64,000 nucleotides of DNA, from assembly GCA_002431865.1 (NCBI GenBank), contig DJEI01000111.1:23595-87594 (forward strand), read 5' to 3'. Position 1 is the stretch's first letter, and each line of letters starts with the position of its first letter. The DNA comes from Lachnospiraceae bacterium UBA5902. GTDB taxonomy: Bacteria > Bacillota > Clostridia > Lachnospirales > Lachnospiraceae. Shown here piece by piece: positions 17,958-25,710 of this stretch. The translations under genes and the position numbers were made by a program. Under the pieces are notes generated by a model. The model was given only the letters and a program-made list of their open reading frames with translations, searched no databases and had not been told where the DNA came from.

Positions 17958-19174
17958 ATACAGAAGAGTTAAGAATGGCTACGGCGACGTATGGAACGCC
18001 AACCTATATCTTCGATGTGCGGGAAGTGGAAGCGCGGATTCGGCTGCTTCGCAGCCTGCTGCCGGAGGATACAGGACTTTGCTTTGCTGTAAAAGCAAAT
18101 CCATTTCTGATCCCGTATGTGGCGGACATGGTTGACCGATTAGAGGTCTGCTCGCCGGGCGAATATGAGATCTGCATACAGGAACAGATCGCTCCGGAGA
18201 AAATCGTGGTATCCGGGGTCAACAAGACCTACGAATCCATGAAACGCATCTTGTCTTACAGCAAGGGTGCCGGAATTTATACGATTGAATCAGAGGAGCA
18301 TGCGAAGATCCTGTGGACACTCGCAGAGAAAAATCAGACGCCGCTCTCGGTACTGATCCGGCTTTCGAGTGGCAATCAGTTTGGCGTCGATGCGGAGACG
18401 TTCTTCCGGCTGGCAAAGGAGATACAGAAAAGCCCGTATCTGACACTGGCGGGCGTCCATTATTATGCCGGGACACAGAAGCGGCAGAGCAAGCTGGAAA
18501 AGGAACTGGATACCTTAACCGCATTTGCAAAGACGTTTGAAGAAGAAACTGGAACCGTGCTGAAAGAGCTTGAATATGGAGCAGGCATGAAGGTTTCTTA
18601 TTTCATAAATGACAGCGAGAAGGATCAGCGGGAAAGCGAGCCGGAACCGCAGATACAGGCACTTGCTGAAAAACTTCGGACATGTGATGTCTATGGGAAA
18701 AAGACGATCGAGCTTGGACGGTTTCTTGTGTCGATGAGCGGTTATTATCTGACGCGTGTGATGGATGTCAAGCGGACGGCGAAGCCGGGATTCCTGATCT
18801 TAGATGGTGGAATCCACCAGATCAACTACTATGGCTGGATGATGGGAATGAAGCAGCCGGAGATTGAAGTCTTGGCAGAAAAAGACGGTGACGAAGAACT
18901 GTTTCATCTGTGTGGATCGCTCTGCACGGTCAATGATGTACTGGCGCGGGATGTTGCCCTGCGTGATCCACAAAAAGGTGATGTGATCTGCTTCAAGCGA
19001 TGTGGCGCATATGCGGCGACCGAGGGCATGGCAATGTTCTTGAGCAGGGAGCTTCCGCAGGTTCTGATCTGCAAGCCGGATGGGAAAATCGAGAAGCTGC
19101 GTGACCGGATGGAGACGTATGCATTTCATGCTCGAAATGATAGATACAAAAATTTTCTAGTAATGGAAAAATAA
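17954..19174 (+). CDS. PLP-dependent decarboxylase, LysA/BtrK-like fold
   Basis: The 406-residue protein has the alanine-racemase-like barrel of fold-type III decarboxylases: the PLP lysine is Lys47 in FAVKANP, HYYAGTQ replaces LysA's HxHIGSQ, LEYGAGM and ELGRFLVSMSG follow, and the C-terminal domain shows GSLCTVNDVLARD and CGAYAATEG. Diaminopimelate decarboxylase has CESGD in the fourth position; CTVND is closer to what I recall for decarboxylases of carrier-bound or siderophore substrates such as BtrK, which decarboxylates glutamyl-ACP. Location between adenylation enzyme and carrier protein supports that reading. Exact substrate is unknown. Confidence 0.8.
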   Translation: MNTEELRMATATYGTPTYIFDVREVEARIRLLRSLLPEDTGLCFAVKANPFLIPYVADMVDRLEVCSPGEYEICIQEQIAPEKIVVSGVNKTYESMKRILSYSKGAGIYTIESEEHAKILWTLAEKNQTPLSVLIRLSSGNQFGVDAETFFRLAKEIQKSPYLTLAGVHYYAGTQKRQSKLEKELDTLTAFAKTFEEETGTVLKELEYGAGMKVSYFINDSEKDQRESEPEPQIQALAEKLRTCDVYGKKTIELGRFLVSMSGYYLTRVMDVKRTAKPGFLILDGGIHQINYYGWMMGMKQPEIEVLAEKDGDEELFHLCGSLCTVNDVLARDVALRDPQKGDVICFKRCGAYAATEGMAMFLSRELPQVLICKPDGKIEKLRDRMETYAFHARNDRYKNFLVMEK

Positions 19175-19179
19175 TTATT

Positions 19180-19213
19180 CATGTGTTTGTAACAACATAA
19201 TACGAAACACATG
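19180..19213 (+). other. Intercistronic hairpin before the carrier-protein gene
   Basis: CATGTGTTT (19180-19188) can pair with AAACACATG (19205-19213) across a 16-nt loop. No T tract follows, so it is not a simple terminator. It could protect or process the mRNA so that the carrier protein is made in excess. Confidence 0.5.
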
Positions 19214-19278
19214 TGGAATCGTTGGTAACAATACATGAGAATTCATGGATTTATAATAAAGATAGGAGGATTTGTAAC

Positions 19279-19506
19279 ATGGAAGAATTATTAGAGATTT
19301 TGGAAGGTATTGCACCGGGTGAGGATTTTGAGAATTGCACAACGTTGATCGACGATCATATCTTGGATTCCTTTGCCATTTTATCGCTTGTATCAGAGAT
19401 TGAGGATACTTTTGATGTTGAGGTATCACCGGCAGAGCTGATTCCTGCGAACTTCAATTCAGCAAAGAGTCTGTGGGAGATGATCTGCAGACTTAAGGAA
19501 GACTAA
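19279..19506 (+). CDS. Acyl/peptidyl carrier protein (DltC-like)
   Basis: A 75-residue acidic helical protein. The phosphopantetheine attachment site is Ser31 in HILDSFAIL, matching the DSF/DSL motif of DltC and related carriers. The start at 19279 is set by TAGGAGGA (19263-19270); the longer frame upstream is non-conserved. It should carry the aminoacyl group loaded by the adenylation enzyme at 16263, possibly presenting it to the decarboxylase at 17954, and then pass it to one or both MBOAT proteins. Confidence 0.92.
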   Translation: MEELLEILEGIAPGEDFENCTTLIDDHILDSFAILSLVSEIEDTFDVEVSPAELIPANFNSAKSLWEMICRLKED

Positions 19507-19642
19507 ATACAGGGGTGGAATAATCACATGATTTATGACAGGATTAATCATATTCTGAAAATGATCACATGAAGCGGGACAGGCTCATTTGCATCATGGA
19601 AGATGCTATGGGTGAACGAGAAAAGATGAAGGGATGAATGAT

Positions 19643-21136
19643 ATGGCGTACCATCTGCTTACATACAGTTTAATATTTTTGCCAGTCGTGATCGCATTAT
19701 ACCAGCTATGCCCGGCACGGTTCCGGTTCGTGGTACTGCTTGCAGCCGATTATACATTTTTCTGTATGATAAGCGGTAAGCTTCTGGTCTGGCTGCTTCT
19801 GGCGACGCTTGTGACGTATGGAACCGGCAGATGGCTGGCGGCAATTCCTGTTCGGCACAGTGACCTTCACGGGAAAGCGCTTACGCGGAAGAAACGTAGT
19901 GTGCTGGCGCTTGGAATTGTTCTGATCTTAGGGGCACTTGTGACACTGAAATATCTCCGTGTATTTGGCGTGACACTTGCAGCTCCAATCGGCATTTCCT
20001 ATTACAGCCTGCAGGCGATTTCTTACATGACGGATGTTTACCGTGGCACACAGGAATCCTGTAAGAATCCGGTTAAGGTGGCACTATTCTTAAGCTTTTT
20101 CCCACAGATTATGGAAGGTCCGATCAGCCGGTTTTCCGAGACGGCAGATGCTTTGTATGGCGGAAACAGCATTCAGTTTGAGAATCTGGTCTTTGGTTAC
20201 CAGCGTATCATCTGGGGACTGTTCAAGAAAATGGTGATCGCAGACCGGCTGGCTCCACTTGTAGCAAAGGTGTTCAGCAACTACAACAATTTTGATGGTG
20301 CGGCGATTTTCACCGGAGTACTTGCGTACACGATGCAGCTTTATATGGAGTTTTCCGGATGCATGGACATCATCATGGGAAGCGGCGAGATATTCGGCGT
20401 GCCGTTGCCTGAGAATTTCCGGCAGCCGTTCTTCGCGAAGAATGCGGGTGATTTCTGGCGGAGATGGCATATCACACTTGGTGCATGGCTGAAGGATTAT
20501 GTATTTTATCCGATCTCACTTGCCAAGCCGGTGAAGAATCTGGCAAAGAAAATCAAGAAGAAAGCCGGATTTTCCGTCAGCAAATTTGTGGCACCGACGA
20601 TTGCATTGTTTTTTGTCTGGCTGTCGAACGGCATCTGGCATGGACCACATATGAATTATATCTTTTATGGTATGTATTATTTCGTGTTGATCGTGATTGA
20701 GAATCTGACAGAAGAGCCATGTAAAAAGCTGGTGGAGCGTTTTAAGCTCGATACGGAGTGTATTGGTTTTAGAATCTTCCGATTCCTGAAACTCTTTGTG
20801 ATCGTGAATATCGGAGAGATGTTCTTCTGCGCCGATACGGTTGCAACCGGATTCCGGATGCTGCGCGGAATTGTGACAGACTTCCATATCACAGCACTTG
20901 CAGAGACGAATTTCGGTGTGGATGTACCGGATCTCATTCTGGCAGCTGTCAGTATCCTGCTCGTATTTGTGGTGGACATCATCCATGAAAAGGGCATCTC
21001 GATTCGACGAAAGATAGCGGATTGCAAGCTGCCAGTCCGTTGGAGCTTCTGGTACGCAGTGGTACTTTTGGTCGTTGTGTTTGGGGCATACGGCAGCGGA
21101 TACACGATTGTGGATATGATTTACGCAGCATACTGA
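19643..21136 (+). CDS. MBOAT O-acyltransferase (DltB/AlgI-like), copy 2
   Basis: A 497-residue paralogue of the protein at 13618, with the same signatures: PIGISYYSLQAISYMTDVY, FWRRWHITLGAWL and SNGIWHGPHM. The start at 19643 (MAYHLL) is chosen because GAAGGG (19628-19633) precedes it at a normal distance; ATG 19634 directly abuts that site. The two copies differ throughout and are not a recent duplication. A second transferase served by the same carrier protein could modify a different polymer or a different position. Confidence 0.9.
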   Translation: MAYHLLTYSLIFLPVVIALYQLCPARFRFVVLLAADYTFFCMISGKLLVWLLLATLVTYGTGRWLAAIPVRHSDLHGKALTRKKRSVLALGIVLILGALVTLKYLRVFGVTLAAPIGISYYSLQAISYMTDVYRGTQESCKNPVKVALFLSFFPQIMEGPISRFSETADALYGGNSIQFENLVFGYQRIIWGLFKKMVIADRLAPLVAKVFSNYNNFDGAAIFTGVLAYTMQLYMEFSGCMDIIMGSGEIFGVPLPENFRQPFFAKNAGDFWRRWHITLGAWLKDYVFYPISLAKPVKNLAKKIKKKAGFSVSKFVAPTIALFFVWLSNGIWHGPHMNYIFYGMYYFVLIVIENLTEEPCKKLVERFKLDTECIGFRIFRFLKLFVIVNIGEMFFCADTVATGFRMLRGIVTDFHITALAETNFGVDVPDLILAAVSILLVFVVDIIHEKGISIRRKIADCKLPVRWSFWYAVVLLVVVFGAYGSGYTIVDMIYAAY

Positions 21137-21284
21137 TAGATGTATATGTATGAATCATTTATGTGGCATATTGATAGAGAAATGAATAATTACGTGGAAG
21201 ATGACATTCGATGTTTGGTGATTTAAAATATTATGGATTGCATGGATAGAGTAATTGTATGTGATTTACGAAAGAAGAATGTAT

Positions 21285-22265
21285 ATGAAAAAACAAAGCG
21301 GAAAATGGAAAACAACTTTCAAGATGGCAGCGGGCAGTGTCGGTTTTTTAGCCGGACTTTGCGTGGTACTGTTTCTGGCTGGACGATTCATGTGCCGGAA
21401 AAACAACGCAGACATCTATGATACGACAGCCGTCCGGACGAAGGATGCGGAAGTAAAAAATGAAGTGAAGGATACAATTGATGTCTTGTTCCTAGGAGAC
21501 AGTGAATGTTATTCGAGCTTCAATCCGCTGCAGATGTTCGCGGAACACGGCTACACCTCATTTATCTGTGGGACGTCCGCACAGCGCATGTGCGATTCGT
21601 ATGCGATTTTGCAGGCGGCATTTGAGACGCAGACACCAGAGGTCGTTGTGTTAGAGACAAATTGTCTGTTCCGAAGCGTTAAATCAAAGAGCAATTCGAA
21701 GGATTATGTCTTAGACCGTCTGTCTGATCATGTGGAGGTATTTAAAAATCATTCCCGTTGGAAGGATGCGTTCGTAAGTACAAATTTCTTAGTAAAGAAA
21801 AAGGATGAGAAGAACCGTGGATTTATCAGGCGAAGCACGGTCAAGCCGTATGAGGGTGGAGCTTACATGCATGCGAGCGAGGAACGTAAATCTATGGATG
21901 CGGACGCAGAAAAATACCTGCTTCTTATGAAGGAATATTGCGAGAGTCATGGCGCAAAGCTTGTCTTAGTCAGTTCCCCTTCCCCGAAGAACTGGACTTA
22001 CGCCAAACACAACAGTGTGTCAGACTGGGCGCAGGCAAACACGGTTACTTATGAAGATCTGAACCTGAACGATGCGCTTGGCATCGACTGGGAGTCCGAC
22101 ACAAAGGACGGAGGTGACCACCTGAATTTTGACGGCGCGAAGAAAGTAAGCAATTACATTGGCGCGTGGTTGAGCGAGAACTATACATTGCCGGATAAGC
22201 GGAAAAATCCAGATTACAAACACTGGAATGAAGACAGTGTGGAGTATGTAGCAGCAAAGAACTAG
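21285..22265 (+). CDS. Membrane-anchored SGNH-type protein (DltD-like), copy 2
   Basis: A 326-residue protein with an N-terminal membrane anchor (about residues 9-32) and extracellular domain. The nucleophile motif is LGDSECY and the C-terminal pair lies in DGGDHLNFDG. PYEGGAYMHASEE and SSPSPKNW match copy 1, so the two are paralogues. The start at 21285 follows AAAGAAG (21271-21277); ATG 21279 is also possible. Unlike pair 1 it does not overlap its MBOAT gene but lies 148 bp behind. It is the last gene of the operon, followed by a strong terminator. Confidence 0.8.
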   Translation: MKKQSGKWKTTFKMAAGSVGFLAGLCVVLFLAGRFMCRKNNADIYDTTAVRTKDAEVKNEVKDTIDVLFLGDSECYSSFNPLQMFAEHGYTSFICGTSAQRMCDSYAILQAAFETQTPEVVVLETNCLFRSVKSKSNSKDYVLDRLSDHVEVFKNHSRWKDAFVSTNFLVKKKDEKNRGFIRRSTVKPYEGGAYMHASEERKSMDADAEKYLLLMKEYCESHGAKLVLVSSPSPKNWTYAKHNSVSDWAQANTVTYEDLNLNDALGIDWESDTKDGGDHLNFDGAKKVSNYIGAWLSENYTLPDKRKNPDYKHWNEDSVEYVAAKN

Positions 22266-22287
22266 CTTGTTTGGACATGTAATTTTG

Positions 22288-22311
22288 GGAGGCAGGGATG
22301 CCTCCTTTTTT
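22288..22311 (+). terminator. Intrinsic terminator of the dlt-like operon
   Basis: Stem GGAGGCA / TGCCTCC (22288-22294 with 22299-22305), loop GGGA, then six T. It ends the run that starts at 13618. The 375-bp gap to the ABC transporter gene otherwise holds the promoter at 22431-22495 and about 145 bp of leader without a recognisable gene. Confidence 0.9.
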
Positions 22312-22430
22312 CTTGCTTGGAGCAAAAATGTGAAATATCGGAAAATCCCCCAATGGAGCAGGAGCAAAAGAAACTCATGCATAGGAATTTGCAGGAAATC
22401 AATATATAATATAACTAATATAACCACTAT

Positions 22431-22495
22431 ATTACAAAATCGTAAGAAACCTGTAATCAAGACCGATGGATGGCGGCTGGAAAACCATATATACT
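22431..22495 (+). promoter_or_regulatory. Candidate activator-dependent promoter of the ABC transporter
   Basis: Inverted repeat ATTACA-AAAT-CGTAAG (22431-22446), CGATGGAT (22464-22471) at the -35 and TATACT (22490-22495) at the -10. Every offset equals that of the promoter at 13479-13543. The leader to the start codon is about 140 nt. Confidence 0.7.
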
Positions 22496-22640
22496 GAGTA
22501 CAGTTGATGCGGGAGATGGTTTGCAGGAGACATATGTGAGCAATAAATCAATTATGATATGCAAATCAGAGAAACCGCTGTTGTGGCAGAAAACCAGAAT
22601 TTCTACCCGCAGATTGTTAGCAAACGAAGGGAGACTATCT

Positions 22641-23408
22641 ATGAACGAGATATTAAGACTTGACAATGTAGAAAAGTATTATGGCAATAAAGCCAACCTG
22701 ACAAAGGCGGTGGATAAGATTTCTTTCTCCGTAGAGAAAGGCGAGTTTGTCGGAATCATGGGAGCGAGCGGTTCCGGTAAGACAACACTCTTAAACTGTA
22801 TTTCCACGATCGACCGTGTGACAGCCGGACATATCTATGTCGGAGGCAAGGATATCACGACGATCCGCGGCAATGAATTAAATAAGTTCCGCCGGGAAGA
22901 ACTGGGATTTATCTTTCAGGATTTCAACTTGTTGGATACACTGACTGCCTATGAGAATATTGCGCTGGCACTCTCCATCCAGAACGTCAGGCCGAAGGAA
23001 ATTGACAGCCGGATCAAGGAAGTTGCCAAGCAGCTTGGCATCGAAGAAGTCCTGAACAAATACAGCTACCAGATGAGTGGTGGACAGAAGCAGCGTGTGG
23101 CAGCAGCCCGAGCTTTGATTACGAATCCGAAGCTGATCTTAGCCGATGAGCCAACCGGTGCTCTTGATTCCAAGTCTTCCCGCTACCTGTTGGAGAGCAT
23201 GAAGGAGATGAACGAAGGACTTGCTGCGACGATCCTGATGGTTACACACGATGCATTTACAGCAAGCTATGCGTCCCGCGTTATCTTCATCAAAGATGGT
23301 AAGATCTTTAATGAGATCCGCAGAGGCGAGGATACCCGGAAACAATTTTTTAATCGCATTATTGAGGTTGTGACAATGTTAGGGGGTAGTTTGAATGATG
23401 CTCTTTAA
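22641..23408 (+). CDS. ABC transporter ATP-binding protein (BceA-like)
   Basis: A 255-residue ATPase with Walker [10 protein letters not shown], signature [15 protein letters not shown] and Walker [13 protein letters not shown], typical of the MacB/LolD/BceA group. It overlaps the permease gene by 14 bp. In BceAB-type modules the pair frees lipid-linked cell-wall precursors from peptide antibiotics and also acts as the sensor for a BceS kinase. The start at 22641 follows GAAGGGAG; an in-frame extension to 22470 adds 57 residues without family similarity and was not used. Confidence 0.93.
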   Translation: MNEILRLDNVEKYYGNKANLTKAVDKISFSVEKGEFVGIMGASGSGKTTLLNCISTIDRVTAGHIYVGGKDITTIRGNELNKFRREELGFIFQDFNLLDTLTAYENIALALSIQNVRPKEIDSRIKEVAKQLGIEEVLNKYSYQMSGGQKQRVAAARALITNPKLILADEPTGALDSKSSRYLLESMKEMNEGLAATILMVTHDAFTASYASRVIFIKDGKIFNEIRRGEDTRKQFFNRIIEVVTMLGGSLNDAL

Positions 23409-25458
23409 ATTATCGACCCGGAATATCCGGAAAAGTATGCAGAATTATCTGATTTATTTTGCAACACTGATCTTAGGCGTTGCGATCTTCTATGTGTTTA
23501 ATGCGCTGGGAAGTCAGACTGTTATGCTGAAGGTATCGTCGAACACGGCGGAGGTCATTGAGCTTATGAATGAGGCAATGTCCGTCGTCAGTGTGTTCGT
23601 ATCGATCGTGCTTGGTTTCCTCGTTGTGTACGCAAGTACCTTCCTGATGAAACGAAGGAAGAAGGAATTCGGTATCTACCTCACGCTCGGCATGGGAAAA
23701 ACACAGGTAGCAAAGATTCTGGTGATCGAGACGGTGCTGATCGGAGTGATCTCTCTGGTGATCGGATTGCTGTTTGGTATCGGTATCTCACAGGGCATGA
23801 GTGTTGTGACAGCAAATCTCTTCGAAGCGGATATGACAAATTTCCGGTTCATGGTCAGCACATCTGCGATTGTGAAAACCATTGTTTACTTTGCAATTAT
23901 GTATGTGATCGTCATGGTGCTGGATGTGATCGTGGTGAGCCGTGCAAAGCTCATCAATCTGCTGCATGCAGGTTCCAAGTCGCAGAAGAACCATGCGAAA
24001 AATCCGATTGTCTGTGTGCTCGTATTTATCATTGCCGTCGTTTTGCTTGCAACTGCGTACTATAAGGTGACGGCAGGTGTAAATGAGATCTCTGATATTC
24101 GGGGACTTGGTATCCAGATTGCCAAAGGTATCATTGGAACCTTCCTTGTATTCTGGTCTGTATCCGGTATGCTGCTTGCTGTCGTAAAGCGGTGCAAACG
24201 GTTTTATTATAAGGGTGTCAATTCCTTCAGCGTGAAAGAACTTGGAAGCCGTATCAACACAACGGTTTTCTCCGGTGGAATTATCTGCCTGCTGCTCTTT
24301 TTCACGATCTGTATCCTGTCAAGTTCGATGGCAATTCGTAATTCGATGAACCATGTGTTGGAGACCTGTACCCCGGTTGATGTGCAGTTTTCAAAGCTAT
24401 ATTCCCATGATGCAGCCGAGGACTATGACATAACCGGGCACAATGTGGAAGAAAACCTGAAAGCCTGTGATATTGATACATCGAAGCTTACGGATGTGAC
24501 TGAGATGCATCTCTATGCACCGGAAGATATCAATATCGGAGATTTCTTCGGAAAGAAATTTGCAGAGAGTGGTTCGGAGGATTATTTCAATGAAGCGTCG
24601 ATGAATACGATGCACATTGGAGAATACAACAATTTTGTAAAATCTTTTGGTGGAACGACAATCGACCTTGCAGAAGATGAATATGTGATACTCTGTAATT
24701 ATGGAGAGATGGACAAACGATACAATGTGGGATTAGCGGAAGGACAAACAGTTACGATAAAAGGGAAGACCTATTATCCGAAATACAATGCCTGCGTGAA
24801 TGGTATCGTTTACATCAGCAATTCGGAGAGTAATGAGGGTGTTCTGCTTGTGCCGGATTCCACGGATCTATCCGACTGTAAATTCTGGTATGATATTTAT
24901 TCTGCCAATTATAATACGACCGATCAGGCAGAAATAGATGCACTGAATGAATATTACAGTAATGAGCATTTCTACGAACTGCAGGATGCGAAGGCGGAAG
25001 CGTTTGTCGGCGAGGATGGTGCCTACTATTCGATGAGTGGGGAAACGAGCAAGCGGCTCCGTGACAACAGCGTGGGACTTACTGCGATGATCGTATTCAT
25101 CGGAATCTACTTAGGTGTTGTATTCCTGATCTCCGGTGCAGCGATCCTCTCATTGAAAGAGCTTTCAGAGGCAGCCGACAGCAAGGAAAAATACAAGATC
25201 CTGCGTCGGATCGGTGTCGACGAGAAGAAGATTCGTCACTCACTTCTTGCACAGTCGGGTGTATTTTTCGGAATGCCGCTTCTGCTTGCAATCGTACATT
25301 CCATCTTCGGAATGCAGACAGCAATGTTCATTCTGGTAGCATTTGGACGGGGCGGACTGCTCGGTTCGATCCTGCTTGCGACAGCCGTAATACTGGTAAT
25401 TTATGGTATTTATTTCATGATCACGTATATATGCAGCCGTAAGATCATCAGCGAATAA
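23395..25458 (+). CDS. ABC transporter permease (BceB-like, FtsX domain)
   Basis: A 687-residue membrane protein with about ten membrane segments. Four lie before residue 180, more at about 200-300, then a large extracellular domain of about 220 residues (roughly 320-555), then the last three. This is the BceB plan, where the big loop recognises the antibiotic-target complex. FtsX-like segments are FLMKRRKKEFGIYLTLGMGK and the C-terminal KYKILRRIGVDEKKI. Paired with the ATPase at 22641 and probably signalling to the kinase at 12457. Confidence 0.92.
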   Translation: MMLFKLSTRNIRKSMQNYLIYFATLILGVAIFYVFNALGSQTVMLKVSSNTAEVIELMNEAMSVVSVFVSIVLGFLVVYASTFLMKRRKKEFGIYLTLGMGKTQVAKILVIETVLIGVISLVIGLLFGIGISQGMSVVTANLFEADMTNFRFMVSTSAIVKTIVYFAIMYVIVMVLDVIVVSRAKLINLLHAGSKSQKNHAKNPIVCVLVFIIAVVLLATAYYKVTAGVNEISDIRGLGIQIAKGIIGTFLVFWSVSGMLLAVVKRCKRFYYKGVNSFSVKELGSRINTTVFSGGIICLLLFFTICILSSSMAIRNSMNHVLETCTPVDVQFSKLYSHDAAEDYDITGHNVEENLKACDIDTSKLTDVTEMHLYAPEDINIGDFFGKKFAESGSEDYFNEASMNTMHIGEYNNFVKSFGGTTIDLAEDEYVILCNYGEMDKRYNVGLAEGQTVTIKGKTYYPKYNACVNGIVYISNSESNEGVLLVPDSTDLSDCKFWYDIYSANYNTTDQAEIDALNEYYSNEHFYELQDAKAEAFVGEDGAYYSMSGETSKRLRDNSVGLTAMIVFIGIYLGVVFLISGAAILSLKELSEAADSKEKYKILRRIGVDEKKIRHSLLAQSGVFFGMPLLLAIVHSIFGMQTAMFILVAFGRGGLLGSILLATAVILVIYGIYFMITYICSRKIISE

Positions 25459-25463
25459 ATATC

Positions 25464-25492
25464 TTGAAAAAAAAGAATAAGTAAGCTATAAT
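25464..25492 (+). promoter_or_regulatory. Promoter of the probable 6S RNA
   Basis: TTGAAA (25464-25469) and TATAAT (25487-25492) are 17 bp apart, directly before the structured RNA region. Confidence 0.7.
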
Positions 25493-25499
25493 TAGCACA

Positions 25500-25692
25500 T
25501 ATTAAAAATATAATATATCTGGAATGTTCGATAACTCCTGTTATTTTTGAACCTACATTTACTTTAAACGGGATTCCTATATCTGTGATATTATGTCAGG
25601 CCTCCTCCGAGTGGAAGACAGAGGATTACATGCGGTTGCCCACCTAGCGTCAGCTAGGAGTCAAAAGGCAGGAACCGGCATCCCGGATATAT
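25500..25692 (+). ncRNA. ssrS: Probable 6S RNA
   Basis: Between the permease and SpoIID genes lies a non-coding stretch of about 190 nt with its own promoter, ended by seven T. Its ends pair: ATATATCTGGAATG (25513-25526) with CATCCCGGATATAT (25679-25692), allowing G-U. Inner pairs CTCCTG / CAGG and a CCTAGC / GCTAGG hairpin give one long rod with an internal bubble, the shape of 6S RNA, which mimics an open promoter and holds SigA-RNA polymerase. Stretches such as TTATTTTTGAACC and CGGGATTCCTAT look like clostridial 6S to me. A covariance search is needed to settle it. Confidence 0.6.
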
Positions 25693-25710
25693 TTTTTTGG
25701 AGGAAAATAC

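Noticed and set aside
17954-19174. Annotation as lysA, diaminopimelate decarboxylase for lysine synthesis
   Set aside because: The operon context and the CTVND loop do not fit; left as a family-level call.
22470-22640. A 57-residue N-terminal extension of the ABC ATPase
   Set aside because: It starts inside the promoter region and has no similarity to the family; the ATG at 22641 has GAAGGGAG before it.
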